Part shown: positions 8,690-15,816 of the stretch, piece after piece
How the letters are laid out: every line of letters begins with the position of its first letter
Position numbering within the stretch: the stretch's first letter is position 1
DNA from: Clostridia bacterium
Lineage (GTDB): Bacteria; Bacillota; Clostridia; TANB77; CAG-508
Length of the DNA stretch: 43,737 nt
Direction: 5' to 3'
Assembly: GCA_017936925.1 (NCBI GenBank)
Contig: JAGBEP010000006.1
Coordinates: 1 to 43,737, forward strand
Notes under the pieces: model-generated
The model's database searches: none
What the model was told of the DNA's origin: nothing
The model's input: only the letters and a program-made list of their open reading frames with translations
Translations under genes and position numbers: made by a program

Positions 8690-8786
8690 AAGCAATATAC
8701 TAGAATTAGTGAATGAGGCTACGATAAAATGAAATTGTAAAAAATGCATATGATTTGTAGATTGAATATAAATTGTTTACTTTTAA

Positions 8787-8819
8787 AGAAAAATAGGTAT
8801 TTTAAATACCTATTTTTCT
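8787..8819. terminator. Bidirectional terminator between spmB and walJ
   Basis: A near-perfect palindrome with 16-nt arms (8787-8802 and 8804-8819) has a GGTATT/AATACC core and A- and T-rich outer parts. It lies between converging genes. Confidence 0.85.
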
Positions 8820-8826
8820 AATAATT

Positions 8827-9618
8827 TTATATTTGAATTAATTTGCTTGGAAAGTCACGAGATGCAACACTTATTGAAATATCTTTTGTTGTAATATTAT
8901 TGTTGTGTAATTCGTCTGTAACGGTTTTTAAAGCTAGTTCAGGAAAGTTGTTTTCTTTGCTTAAATGACCTAGCATTGCTGATTTTAGTCCATGTTTGAT
9001 TGTTAATTCTGTAATAGTTTTTCCTGAAGTTTCATTAGATAAATGACCAATGGGACTTAGAATTCTTTGTTTTAGTTTGAATGGATATTTACCGTATTTT
9101 AATATATCGGGGTCATAATTTGCTTCTAGTAGTAAAAAAGATGAGTCTTTTAATTTATTGATTAGAATATTATCCATGTGACCAATGTCGGTTGCTATAC
9201 TTATTTTTTTGTTGTCGTGAAAAATATTGAATCCACATGGATTAGCAGCATCGTGAGGAATATTAAATGGTAATATTTCTAAGTCTTTTAAGGAAAATTT
9301 TTTATTTGGTGTAAAAATCATTTGATTTTCATCTAATATTTTTTCTTTTTGAGTAGGCATGGCGTTTAATGTTTCGATATTACAGTATACAGGGATGTTA
9401 TATTTTTTTGAAATACTACCTACATTTTTTATATGATCAACGTGTTCGTGTGTTACTAAGATTGCGTCTATATCTTCAAAAGTAATGTTAAAAGACGCAA
9501 GAGCGGTTTCTATTTTTTTTTGGCTTACTCCTGCATCTACTAATATTTTGGCTTCTTTTGACTGTACAAATAGACAATTTCCTGTACTACCACTATATAA
9601 ACTACAAAAATTAAACAT
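8827..9618 (-). CDS. walJ: WalJ/YycJ-type MBL-fold metallohydrolase
   Basis: A 263-residue metallo-beta-lactamase-fold protein. The start, FCSLYSGSTGNCLFV, and the metal motif THEHVDHIKNVG match the YycJ/WalJ family. Further metal ligands lie in the IPHDAANPCGF segment and in ATDIGHMD. B. subtilis YycJ is linked to the WalRK cell-wall two-component system and is described as a possible exonuclease. Here it follows murA on the minus strand with an 11-nt gap and has its own GGAG, so it is co-transcribed with murA instead of walRK. Confidence 0.88.
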   Translation of the reverse strand: MFNFCSLYSGSTGNCLFVQSKEAKILVDAGVSQKKIETALASFNITFEDIDAILVTHEHVDHIKNVGSISKKYNIPVYCNIETLNAMPTQKEKILDENQMIFTPNKKFSLKDLEILPFNIPHDAANPCGFNIFHDNKKISIATDIGHMDNILINKLKDSSFLLLEANYDPDILKYGKYPFKLKQRILSPIGHLSNETSGKTITELTIKHGLKSAMLGHLSKENNFPELALKTVTDELHNNNITTKDISISVASRDFPSKLIQI

Positions 9619-9629
9619 CTTTTACTCCA

Positions 9630-10898
9630 TTATTCTTCTGTGTATTTTACTCTTTCTATTTTTGCACCTAATTTTCTGAATTTTTCTTCTATGTTTTCGT
9701 ATCCTCTATCAATATGGTGTAAATTAAATACTTCAGTTATTCCGTTTGCGCTAGCTCCAGCTATGATTAAGGCTGCTCCAGCACGTAAATCAGTAGCATT
9801 TACAGGTGCACCATATAAATATTCAACTCCTTCGAATACGGCAGTTTTACCAGAGGTTGTTATTTTTGCTCCCATTTTGTTTAATTCTTGGGTGTATTGA
9901 AATCTTGATTCCCAAATGCTTTCATTTATAATACTGGTTCCAGAAGACATTGCTAAGCATACACCGATTTGTGATTGCAAATCGGTAGGAAATCCTGGAT
10001 ATGGTAATGTTTTTACATTAGCTTTTGTTGTTCTTTTAGTCCACCAAACTCTTAGATGGTCACCATTTGCATCAACATTTCCACCCATTTCAAGTACTTT
10101 AGCTATTACTGGATCTAAATGTTTTGTTATACAGTTGTGAATTGTGATATCACCTTTTGATGCGATTGCTGCTAGCATGAATGTTCCAGCTTCTATTTGA
10201 TCAGGAACAATTGAATATGTAGAATTTCCTTTTAGTTCTTTGACACCATTTATTTTTATTACATCTGTACCAGCACCTCTTATATCTGCTCCCATTGTGT
10301 TTAAAAAGTTTGCTAAGTCAACAACATGTGGTTCTTTTGCAGCATTGTCAATTGTTGTTGTTCCTTCTGCTAAGACGCTGGCTAGCATTATGTTCATAGT
10401 TGCACCTACAGAAACTATATCCATATAAATTGAGTTTGCTTTTAGTTTGTCACAAGTAGCAGTTATATTACCGCTTGAAACGTCGACTTTAGCTCCAAGA
10501 GCTTCGAATCCTTTAATATGTTGATCGATAGGTCTTGGACCTAAATTGCATCCACCTGGAAGACCTACTTCTGCTCTACCACAACGACCTAATAAAGAGC
10601 CAATTAAGTAATAAGAAGCTCTGAATTTTCTAGTAAGTTCTAAAGATGCTGTAGAAGAGTTAATATTTCTTGAGTCTATTTGAACTGTGTGTCTGTTTAT
10701 CCAAGTTATTTTTACTCCTAGACTTTCTAATATTTCACAATAAGTTTTTACGTCACTTATATTAGGTAAATTTTCTATTGTACATATTCCATTGATTAAA
10801 ATTGTAGCAGGGATTATAGCAACTGCTGCATTTTTTGCACCGCTAATTCTGACATCTCCACGTAGCGGTGTAGGACCTGTTATGACTAATTTTTCCAT
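9630..10898 (-). CDS. murA: UDP-N-acetylglucosamine 1-carboxyvinyltransferase
   Basis: A 422-residue EPSP-synthase-fold enzyme that transfers enolpyruvate from PEP to UDP-GlcNAc, the first committed step of peptidoglycan synthesis. The N-terminus LRGDVRISGAKNAAV carries the substrate-binding Lys-Asn. The catalytic loop is EVGLPGGCNLGPRP, with the Cys (117 from this start) that fosfomycin modifies, so the enzyme is predicted fosfomycin-sensitive. DLRAGAALIIAG and RGYENIEEK close the fold. The ATG at 10898 is preferred to one at 10904, because the GGGGGT site would be only 1-2 nt from the latter. It is transcribed from the promoter at 11021-11049 with a leader of roughly 115 nt, and walJ follows. 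Confidence 0.96.
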   Translation of the reverse strand: MEKLVITGPTPLRGDVRISGAKNAAVAIIPATILINGICTIENLPNISDVKTYCEILESLGVKITWINRHTVQIDSRNINSSTASLELTRKFRASYYLIGSLLGRCGRAEVGLPGGCNLGPRPIDQHIKGFEALGAKVDVSSGNITATCDKLKANSIYMDIVSVGATMNIMLASVLAEGTTTIDNAAKEPHVVDLANFLNTMGADIRGAGTDVIKINGVKELKGNSTYSIVPDQIEAGTFMLAAIASKGDITIHNCITKHLDPVIAKVLEMGGNVDANGDHLRVWWTKRTTKANVKTLPYPGFPTDLQSQIGVCLAMSSGTSIINESIWESRFQYTQELNKMGAKITTSGKTAVFEGVEYLYGAPVNATDLRAGAALIIAGASANGITEVFNLHHIDRGYENIEEKFRKLGAKIERVKYTEE

Positions 10899-11020
10899 AT
10901 TCATACCCCCAATATTGGTAGAATCTTAAGCTTTAATGCTTGAAAATCCTATGTTTGCGTTATTTATAAAAAATCTAGCTTTAACTAGACATAGATACTC
11001 TAATATATCATTCAAATGAA

Positions 11021-11049
11021 AATATAACACAAAAAATACTGCTTGACAA
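11021..11049 (-). promoter_or_regulatory. Sigma-A promoter of murA-walJ
   Basis: On the minus strand, TTGTCA (11044-11049), a 17-nt spacer and TATATT (11021-11026). The leader to the murA start is about 115 nt and contains one weak 5-bp hairpin (10974-10989). Confidence 0.75.
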
Positions 11050-11092
11050 GAGAAGAGGAAAAATCACTAGTTACTTAAATAAATTTTAATTG

Positions 11093-11108
11093 AATTAGGC
11101 GTAAGAAA
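11093..11108 (+). repeat. Direct repeat copy 1 flanking spoIIR
   Basis: The 16-mer AATTAGGCGTAAGAAA recurs at 11827-11842 with one mismatch (AATTAGGCGTACGAAA). The two copies bracket spoIIR in the same orientation. Confidence 0.5.
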
Positions 11109-11140
11109 ATATATTTTAATAAGAACAGATATTGTTGATA

Positions 11141-11746
11141 TTATAGATTGTTTATAAAGTCAACAATTTTAAATTTTATTTTGTATGAGGATTGATTTGA
11201 TTGGATAATTTTAGTTGATTCAGTAGATAGATTGCTTTCGGATATTGTATTTTTTTCTTCCTCTAATGTACATGTTGATGAGTTAATTAGGCACATTGGC
11301 GGAAATAAAATACACCACCAGTTTTTTCCTTTAGCTTTTCCGAGTTTTATTTGAAGACCATCATAATTTCCGGAGGGTAGAGTAATTGAATTATAGTATT
11401 TGAGAGGATAAAAAGAATTTGTGATTTCGTATTCGTAAGTATAATTGAAGCCATTTTCTTCTATTGTTTTAGATATTACTTCTTCAATGTCGCTTTTGCT
11501 GTTTTGAAGATGGGATATAGTTTCATTTTTGGTTTTAAAAGAAAATTGATTAAGATAGTTTAATATGTTATTTCTAACTTGTAATTTTAAGTTTTGGTCT
11601 TCTTCTGAGTTGCTATTTGCTATTATTCGAAGTCTAAATAAATTATTTTCTAAGTCGTTTGATATTGTTGATGAATATGAAATTGAGCTAAAAATAAAAT
11701 AGATTATAAATAATAAGAATATTAAAAAAAGTGATTTTAGTTTCAT
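11141..11746 (-). CDS. spoIIR: Stage II sporulation protein R (SpoIIR)
   Basis: A 201-residue exported signalling protein. An N-terminal signal or anchor (about 4-22) precedes the core, with LRIIANSNSEEDQNLKL and KGKNWWCILFPPMC, both diagnostic of SpoIIR. By family knowledge it is made in the forespore under sigma-F, crosses into the intermembrane space and triggers SpoIIGA to process pro-sigma-E in the mother cell. AAAAGGAG lies 6 nt before the ATG. The C-terminal 50 residues are Ser/Thr/Asn-rich and variable. It has its own divergent upstream region (11747-11908) with a Spo0A-box-like site. Direct repeats lie on both sides. Confidence 0.93.
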   Translation of the reverse strand: MKLKSLFLIFLLFIIYFIFSSISYSSTISNDLENNLFRLRIIANSNSEEDQNLKLQVRNNILNYLNQFSFKTKNETISHLQNSKSDIEEVISKTIEENGFNYTYEYEITNSFYPLKYYNSITLPSGNYDGLQIKLGKAKGKNWWCILFPPMCLINSSTCTLEEEKNTISESNLSTESTKIIQSNQSSYKIKFKIVDFINNL

Positions 11747-11820
11747 AAAATTCTCCTTTTAAAAAATTGTTTTAGCTAAAGTATTAACAAATTTTGAAAG
11801 AATATTCATATTTAAATATA

Positions 11821-11827
11821 TGTCGAA
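11821..11827 (+). promoter_or_regulatory. Putative Spo0A box
   Basis: TGTCGAA, the core of the Spo0A-binding consensus, sits between the divergent spoIIR and MEDS-like genes, 20 nt upstream of the latter's -35. The match is exact but short. The genomic context (sporulation gene on one side) favours it. Confidence 0.45.
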
Positions 11828-11842
11828 ATTAGGCGTACGAAA
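11827..11842 (+). repeat. Direct repeat copy 2 flanking spoIIR
   Basis: AATTAGGCGTACGAAA matches the copy at 11093-11108 at 15 of 16 positions. It overlaps the last base of the putative Spo0A box. Confidence 0.5.
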
Positions 11843-11846
11843 TTTA

Positions 11847-11880
11847 TTGACGATTAACAAAACAGATGGTAAAATTTACC
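11847..11880 (+). promoter_or_regulatory. Sigma-A promoter with palindromic operator upstream of the MEDS-like gene
   Basis: TTGACG (11847-11852), a 17-nt spacer and TAAAAT (11870-11875). The palindrome GGTAAAATTTACC (11868-11880), with perfect 6-nt arms, covers the -10 element, a typical repressor position. AGGAGGG precedes the ATG at 11909. Confidence 0.7.
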
Positions 11881-11908
11881 AAACGACTTACTTAGGAGGG
11901 ATGATTTT

Positions 11909-12391
11909 ATGGTAGAAAACAACAAATACTGTGCTATTTGTGTGAATGATATGCATTTAGTTGTAATGCTTGTACCATATATTGAAAGAGAACTTGAAAG
12001 AGGAGAAAAAATCGTTACTATATTAGAAAAAAGTTTAAAAAACGATGTTGATACACTTACGAAAAAAGTAAATTTGGGAAAAGATAAAAAGGCTAAAATA
12101 AAAAAGATTAATTGGAATGAGAATATATTAACGGATGAAGAGATTTATAATATAAAAGATAAAACAGTTTTAATAAAAGGAAGTTATGATTTTATAAAAA
12201 GAATAAATAAGCTTTTAAATGGAGATGTTAAGAGGGTTATTAATTGTTTTGAGTTAGATATTTTTGAAGATAATTCTAGGGAGATATTACAGAAGCATGA
12301 TTTTATTTTAAATACGGTTGGATGTAAAAAAATTTCTGAAATGTTTCATACAAATTGGTCTCAAAATAGTATATTGACTAAACAATTTTAA
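11909..12391 (+). CDS. MEDS-like (DcmR sensory domain-like) small protein
   Basis: A 160-residue soluble protein. The N-terminus YCAICVNDMHLVVMLVPYIERELERGEKIVTI resembles the opening of MEDS domains, which begin with a stretch of this kind followed by G/E-R-G-E and a strand. MEDS domains act as sensory modules in bacterial and archaeal regulators. No DNA-binding or kinase domain is attached. The promoter region carries a palindromic operator and a Spo0A-like box, suggesting regulated expression. The fused sugar enzyme begins 65 nt downstream with no clear terminator between, so co-transcription is likely. The family assignment is tentative. Confidence 0.55.
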   Translation: MVENNKYCAICVNDMHLVVMLVPYIERELERGEKIVTILEKSLKNDVDTLTKKVNLGKDKKAKIKKINWNENILTDEEIYNIKDKTVLIKGSYDFIKRINKLLNGDVKRVINCFELDIFEDNSREILQKHDFILNTVGCKKISEMFHTNWSQNSILTKQF

Positions 12392-12456
12392 TAGTATAAG
12401 ATATGATTGATTTGATTTGTAATATTTGTAATAAAGGAAGGAGTCTAAAAAGATTA

Positions 12457-15420
12457 ATGAACGAAAAATTAAAAAAAGCGCAAGAACTTGTAAAAAAGTA
12501 TAATCAGGAACATTTATTAAAATTTTACGATGAGATGTCTGATGAAAAAAAAGAAGCTTTATTAGATCAAATTCTTTCTATTGATTTTGATTTAATGAAT
12601 CAACTTTACGATAAGGTTATAGTTCCACCAGATTTTGAAGATGTGGAAATAGAACCGATAGACTATGTAGACAAATCTAAATTAACAGCTGCAGAAACAA
12701 AAGCTTATGAAGAAAAAGGAATAGAGGCTATAAAAGATAATAAGTTTGCTGTTGTTACTATGGCAGGAGGTCAAGGAACAAGACTGGGACATAGTGGACC
12801 AAAAGGAACTTTTGATATGGGCTTGCCTTCGCATAAGTCTTTATTTGAGTTATTATGTGATAATTTGAAGAGAGCTAATGAAGAGTATGATGTTATTATT
12901 CCTTGGTATATTATGACTAGTAGAGAAAATAATTCTGCAACAATTGATTTCTTCAAGAAAAACAAATATTTTGGATACCCTAAAGAGTCAGTAAGATTCT
13001 TTATTCAAGGGGAATTACCTATGCTTGATGAAGAGGGAAAAATTTTATTAGATGAAAATAAAATGGTAAAAAAAGCTGCTGATGGTCATGGCGGAACGTT
13101 AAAAGCAATGGGAAAAGAAAAGATTATCTCACAAATGAAAAAAGATGGAATTGAATGGATTTTTGTTAGTGGTGTAGATAATGTTTTAGTAAAATCTGTA
13201 GATCCATTATTAATTGGTATGTCAATAGATAATAAAGTTCTAGGAGCTGTTAAAACTATTGAGAAAACTGATCCAAAAGAAAATGTTGGTGTATTCTGTA
13301 GAAAAAATAAAAAAGTTGGAGTTATAGAATATACAGAAATTTCTGATGAATTAGCAGAACTTAGAGATAAATATGGAGCTTTAGTATATGGCGATGCTAA
13401 TGCAATATTCCATTTGTATAATATTAAAGGGTTAGAGAGAGTTAGTGATTTAAAATTGCCATATCATATAGCACACAAAAAATCAAAAACAGATAAGTTT
13501 GGCAATAAAATTGATCCTAAAAAACCTAATGCTTACAAATTTGAATTGTTTATATTTGATTCATATGAGATGTTGGACGATGTTGTAGTATTGAGAGTAA
13601 AGAGAGAAGAAGAGTTTGCACCAATAAAAAATGCAGAGGGTGCAGATAGTCCAGAAACAGCTAGAAAACTTTATACTGATTATTGGAATAAAGTTAAATA
13701 TATGAAAGAATATGAAAGATGGTGTACAGATCCTGATATAGATGATGAAACGAAACATGAATTGCTTCAAATAAAAGGTAATGATGAGGAAATAAAAGAT
13801 CGTTTTTATAAATCTTTAGATTTTGGTACAGCAGGGCTTAGAGGAGTTATTGGAGCTGGAACAAATAGAATGAATAAATATATTGTTTCTAAAGCTACTC
13901 AAGGACTTGCTAATTATATATTAAAACAAGGAACTGAAGATAAGGGAGTTGTAATTTCTTATGATTCTAGAAGAATGTCAAAGGAATTTAGTGAGTATAC
14001 TGCTTTAGTATTTAATGCTAATGGAATTAAGACATATGTTATGGATGAATTAAGACCTGTTCCTGAATTATCTTTTGCTGTTAGAGAATTAGGTGCTACT
14101 GCTGGTGTAATGATAACAGCTAGCCATAATCCGCCAGAATATAATGGATATAAAGTTTATTGGGATGATGGTGCACAAATAGTTGCTCCTAGAGATAAGG
14201 AAATAATTGAAGAAGTAAATAAAGTTACTGATTATTCTATGGTTAAAACAATTTCTAGAGAGGAAGCAGGAGAGAAAAAGCTATATATTAAAATTGGAAA
14301 GGCTATTGATGATAGATTTAATGAAGAATTAAAGTCTTTATCAATAAATCCTGAAGTAACTCATGAAATGGGTGATGATATAAAAATAGTTTATACTCCT
14401 TTACATGGTGCTGGAAATAAAGCTGTTCAGAGAGTTTTGTCAGAGCTTGGATTTAAACATGTATATGTTGTTCCTGAACAAGAGTTGCCAGATGGAAATT
14501 TTCCAACAGTTGATTATCCTAATCCAGAGGATCCTAAAGCATATAAGTTAGCATTAAAGCTTGCTGAAAAAGTTGATGCTGATATAATTTTAGCTACTGA
14601 TCCTGATTCTGATAGATTGGGAATTTATGTAAAAGATACTAAAACTAGAGAATATATTTTCTATACAGGTAATATGACAGCGTTGTTAATTGCTGAATAT
14701 ATTTTGGAACAAAGAAAAGCTAAAGGAACTTTGCCAAAAAACGGAGCTATAATTAAGACAATAGTTTCTTCTAATTTGACAGATGCTATTGCTGAAAATT
14801 ATAAAATGCATTTAATTGAAACCTTAACAGGATTTAAATATATTGGAGAGCAGATGAGAGGTTTTGAGAAGAATGGCGATTATGAGTATGTTTTTGGCTT
14901 TGAAGAGAGTTATGGATGTTTAGTTGGTACTCATGCTAGAGATAAAGACGGTGTTGTTGCGGTTATGATGCTTTGTGAGGCAGCAGCATATTATAAGAAA
15001 AAAGGATTAACTTTATGGGATCAAATGATTAATATTTATGAAAAATATGGATATTATAGAGAATCTCAGGTCTCAATTGTTTTAAAGGGTGCAGAAGGTG
15101 CAGAAAAAATTAAAGAATTGATGGAGAATCTTCGTAATAATGAACCAGAATCTTTCGGGGAATATAAAGTTGAAGCTATTCGTGATTATTCAACAAGTAT
15201 AAGAAAAGATATGAAAACTGGAAAGGAAGAAAAAATTACTCTTCCAAAATCTAATGTTTTATATTATGAACTTGCTAATAATGAGTGGTGTTGTGCTAGA
15301 CCTTCAGGTACAGAGCCTAAAGTTAAATTTTATATGGGTGTTAAGGCTAAAACTATGGAGGAAGCAGAGAAAAGACTTTCTAATCTAAAATCAGAACTTT
15401 TGAAAAAGGTTGAAAAATAA
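12457..15420 (+). CDS. Fused UDP-sugar pyrophosphorylase (UDPGP family) / phosphohexomutase
   Basis: A 987-residue fusion of two enzymes in one uninterrupted frame. Residues about 1-410 are a UDPGP-type nucleotidyltransferase of the eukaryote-like UAP/AGX group, with VVTMAGGQGTRLG (99-111), PKGTFDMGLPSHKSLF, ADGHGGTLKAMG and EEFAPIKNAEGADSPETARK. Residues about 412-987 are a complete alpha-D-phosphohexomutase, with TASHNPPEYNGYK (catalytic Ser loop), DPDSDR (715-720, metal), GFEESYG (814-820, sugar) and RPSGTEPK (phosphate). Together they would turn hexose 6-phosphate into hexose 1-phosphate and then the UDP-sugar; the exact sugar cannot be told. The ATG at 12457 follows GGAAGGAG, though at 13 nt; an upstream ATG at 12403 has no ribosome binding site. 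In most bacteria the two enzymes are separate. Confidence 0.9.
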   Translation: MNEKLKKAQELVKKYNQEHLLKFYDEMSDEKKEALLDQILSIDFDLMNQLYDKVIVPPDFEDVEIEPIDYVDKSKLTAAETKAYEEKGIEAIKDNKFAVVTMAGGQGTRLGHSGPKGTFDMGLPSHKSLFELLCDNLKRANEEYDVIIPWYIMTSRENNSATIDFFKKNKYFGYPKESVRFFIQGELPMLDEEGKILLDENKMVKKAADGHGGTLKAMGKEKIISQMKKDGIEWIFVSGVDNVLVKSVDPLLIGMSIDNKVLGAVKTIEKTDPKENVGVFCRKNKKVGVIEYTEISDELAELRDKYGALVYGDANAIFHLYNIKGLERVSDLKLPYHIAHKKSKTDKFGNKIDPKKPNAYKFELFIFDSYEMLDDVVVLRVKREEEFAPIKNAEGADSPETARKLYTDYWNKVKYMKEYERWCTDPDIDDETKHELLQIKGNDEEIKDRFYKSLDFGTAGLRGVIGAGTNRMNKYIVSKATQGLANYILKQGTEDKGVVISYDSRRMSKEFSEYTALVFNANGIKTYVMDELRPVPELSFAVRELGATAGVMITASHNPPEYNGYKVYWDDGAQIVAPRDKEIIEEVNKVTDYSMVKTISREEAGEKKLYIKIGKAIDDRFNEELKSLSINPEVTHEMGDDIKIVYTPLHGAGNKAVQRVLSELGFKHVYVVPEQELPDGNFPTVDYPNPEDPKAYKLALKLAEKVDADIILATDPDSDRLGIYVKDTKTREYIFYTGNMTALLIAEYILEQRKAKGTLPKNGAIIKTIVSSNLTDAIAENYKMHLIETLTGFKYIGEQMRGFEKNGDYEYVFGFEESYGCLVGTHARDKDGVVAVMMLCEAAAYYKKKGLTLWDQMINIYEKYGYYRESQVSIVLKGAEGAEKIKELMENLRNNEPESFGEYKVEAIRDYSTSIRKDMKTGKEEKITLPKSNVLYYELANNEWCCARPSGTEPKVKFYMGVKAKTMEEAEKRLSNLKSELLKKVEK

Positions 15421-15816
15421 TTATATATATTATAAAAGAAGAGCTAAATTATTGAGGTAAAATTCGATAATATTAGCTCTTTTTTTATGAAAATGATTTG
15501 ATAAAAAATAAATTGAATATTTTCAAATGGTGTTTGTGAGCTTGAAACTTAGAATATTAAGAAATTAAAGCAGATTGAACTGAAATTTAGATGTTTAATG
15601 AAATATCAAAAAAATGAGTAAAATAGAGACTTTGAGACGTTTGAATATTATCATTGATTTTTTTTGTAAATTGTAATAGAATGAGAACACTACTTAGCAA
15701 AACTTAGGAAAAAATATCACAAAAAGTAAATAACTTTTTTTAAATATATAATGATATACGACATTTTTTTTATTTAGTATGTTGTTAAATATTAAAAAAA
15801 GTATGAGGTGGTAAGG
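15421..15816. other. 396-nt intergenic region upstream of spoIIE
   Basis: The first part holds the terminator at 15439-15487. The rest is AT-rich with no reading frame that has a ribosome binding site. Near spoIIE it has TATAAT (15747-15752), TAGTAT (15775-15780) and, on the minus strand, TGTCGTA (15757-15763), one mismatch from the Spo0A core. ACTTAG occurs twice, 13 nt apart, around 15690-15710. In B. subtilis spoIIE has a Spo0A-driven sigma-A promoter with unusual spacing. I could not place a matching -35. Confidence 0.5.
15439..15487 (+). terminator. Terminator after the fused sugar enzyme
   Basis: AAGAGCTAA (15439-15447) pairs with TTAGCTCT (15473-15480), with further imperfect ATTAT/ATAAT pairing inside. 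A run of seven T follows. Confidence 0.85.

Noticed and set aside
10966..10989. Hairpin TCTAG/CTAGA with T-run in the murA leader as an attenuator
   Set aside because: The stem is only 5 bp and too weak to call in such AT-rich DNA.
12403..12456. ATG 12403 as the start of the fused sugar enzyme
   Set aside because: No ribosome binding site precedes it, and the 18 extra residues (Cys-rich, MIDLICNICNKG) include the codons of the GGAAGGAG site used for ATG 12457.
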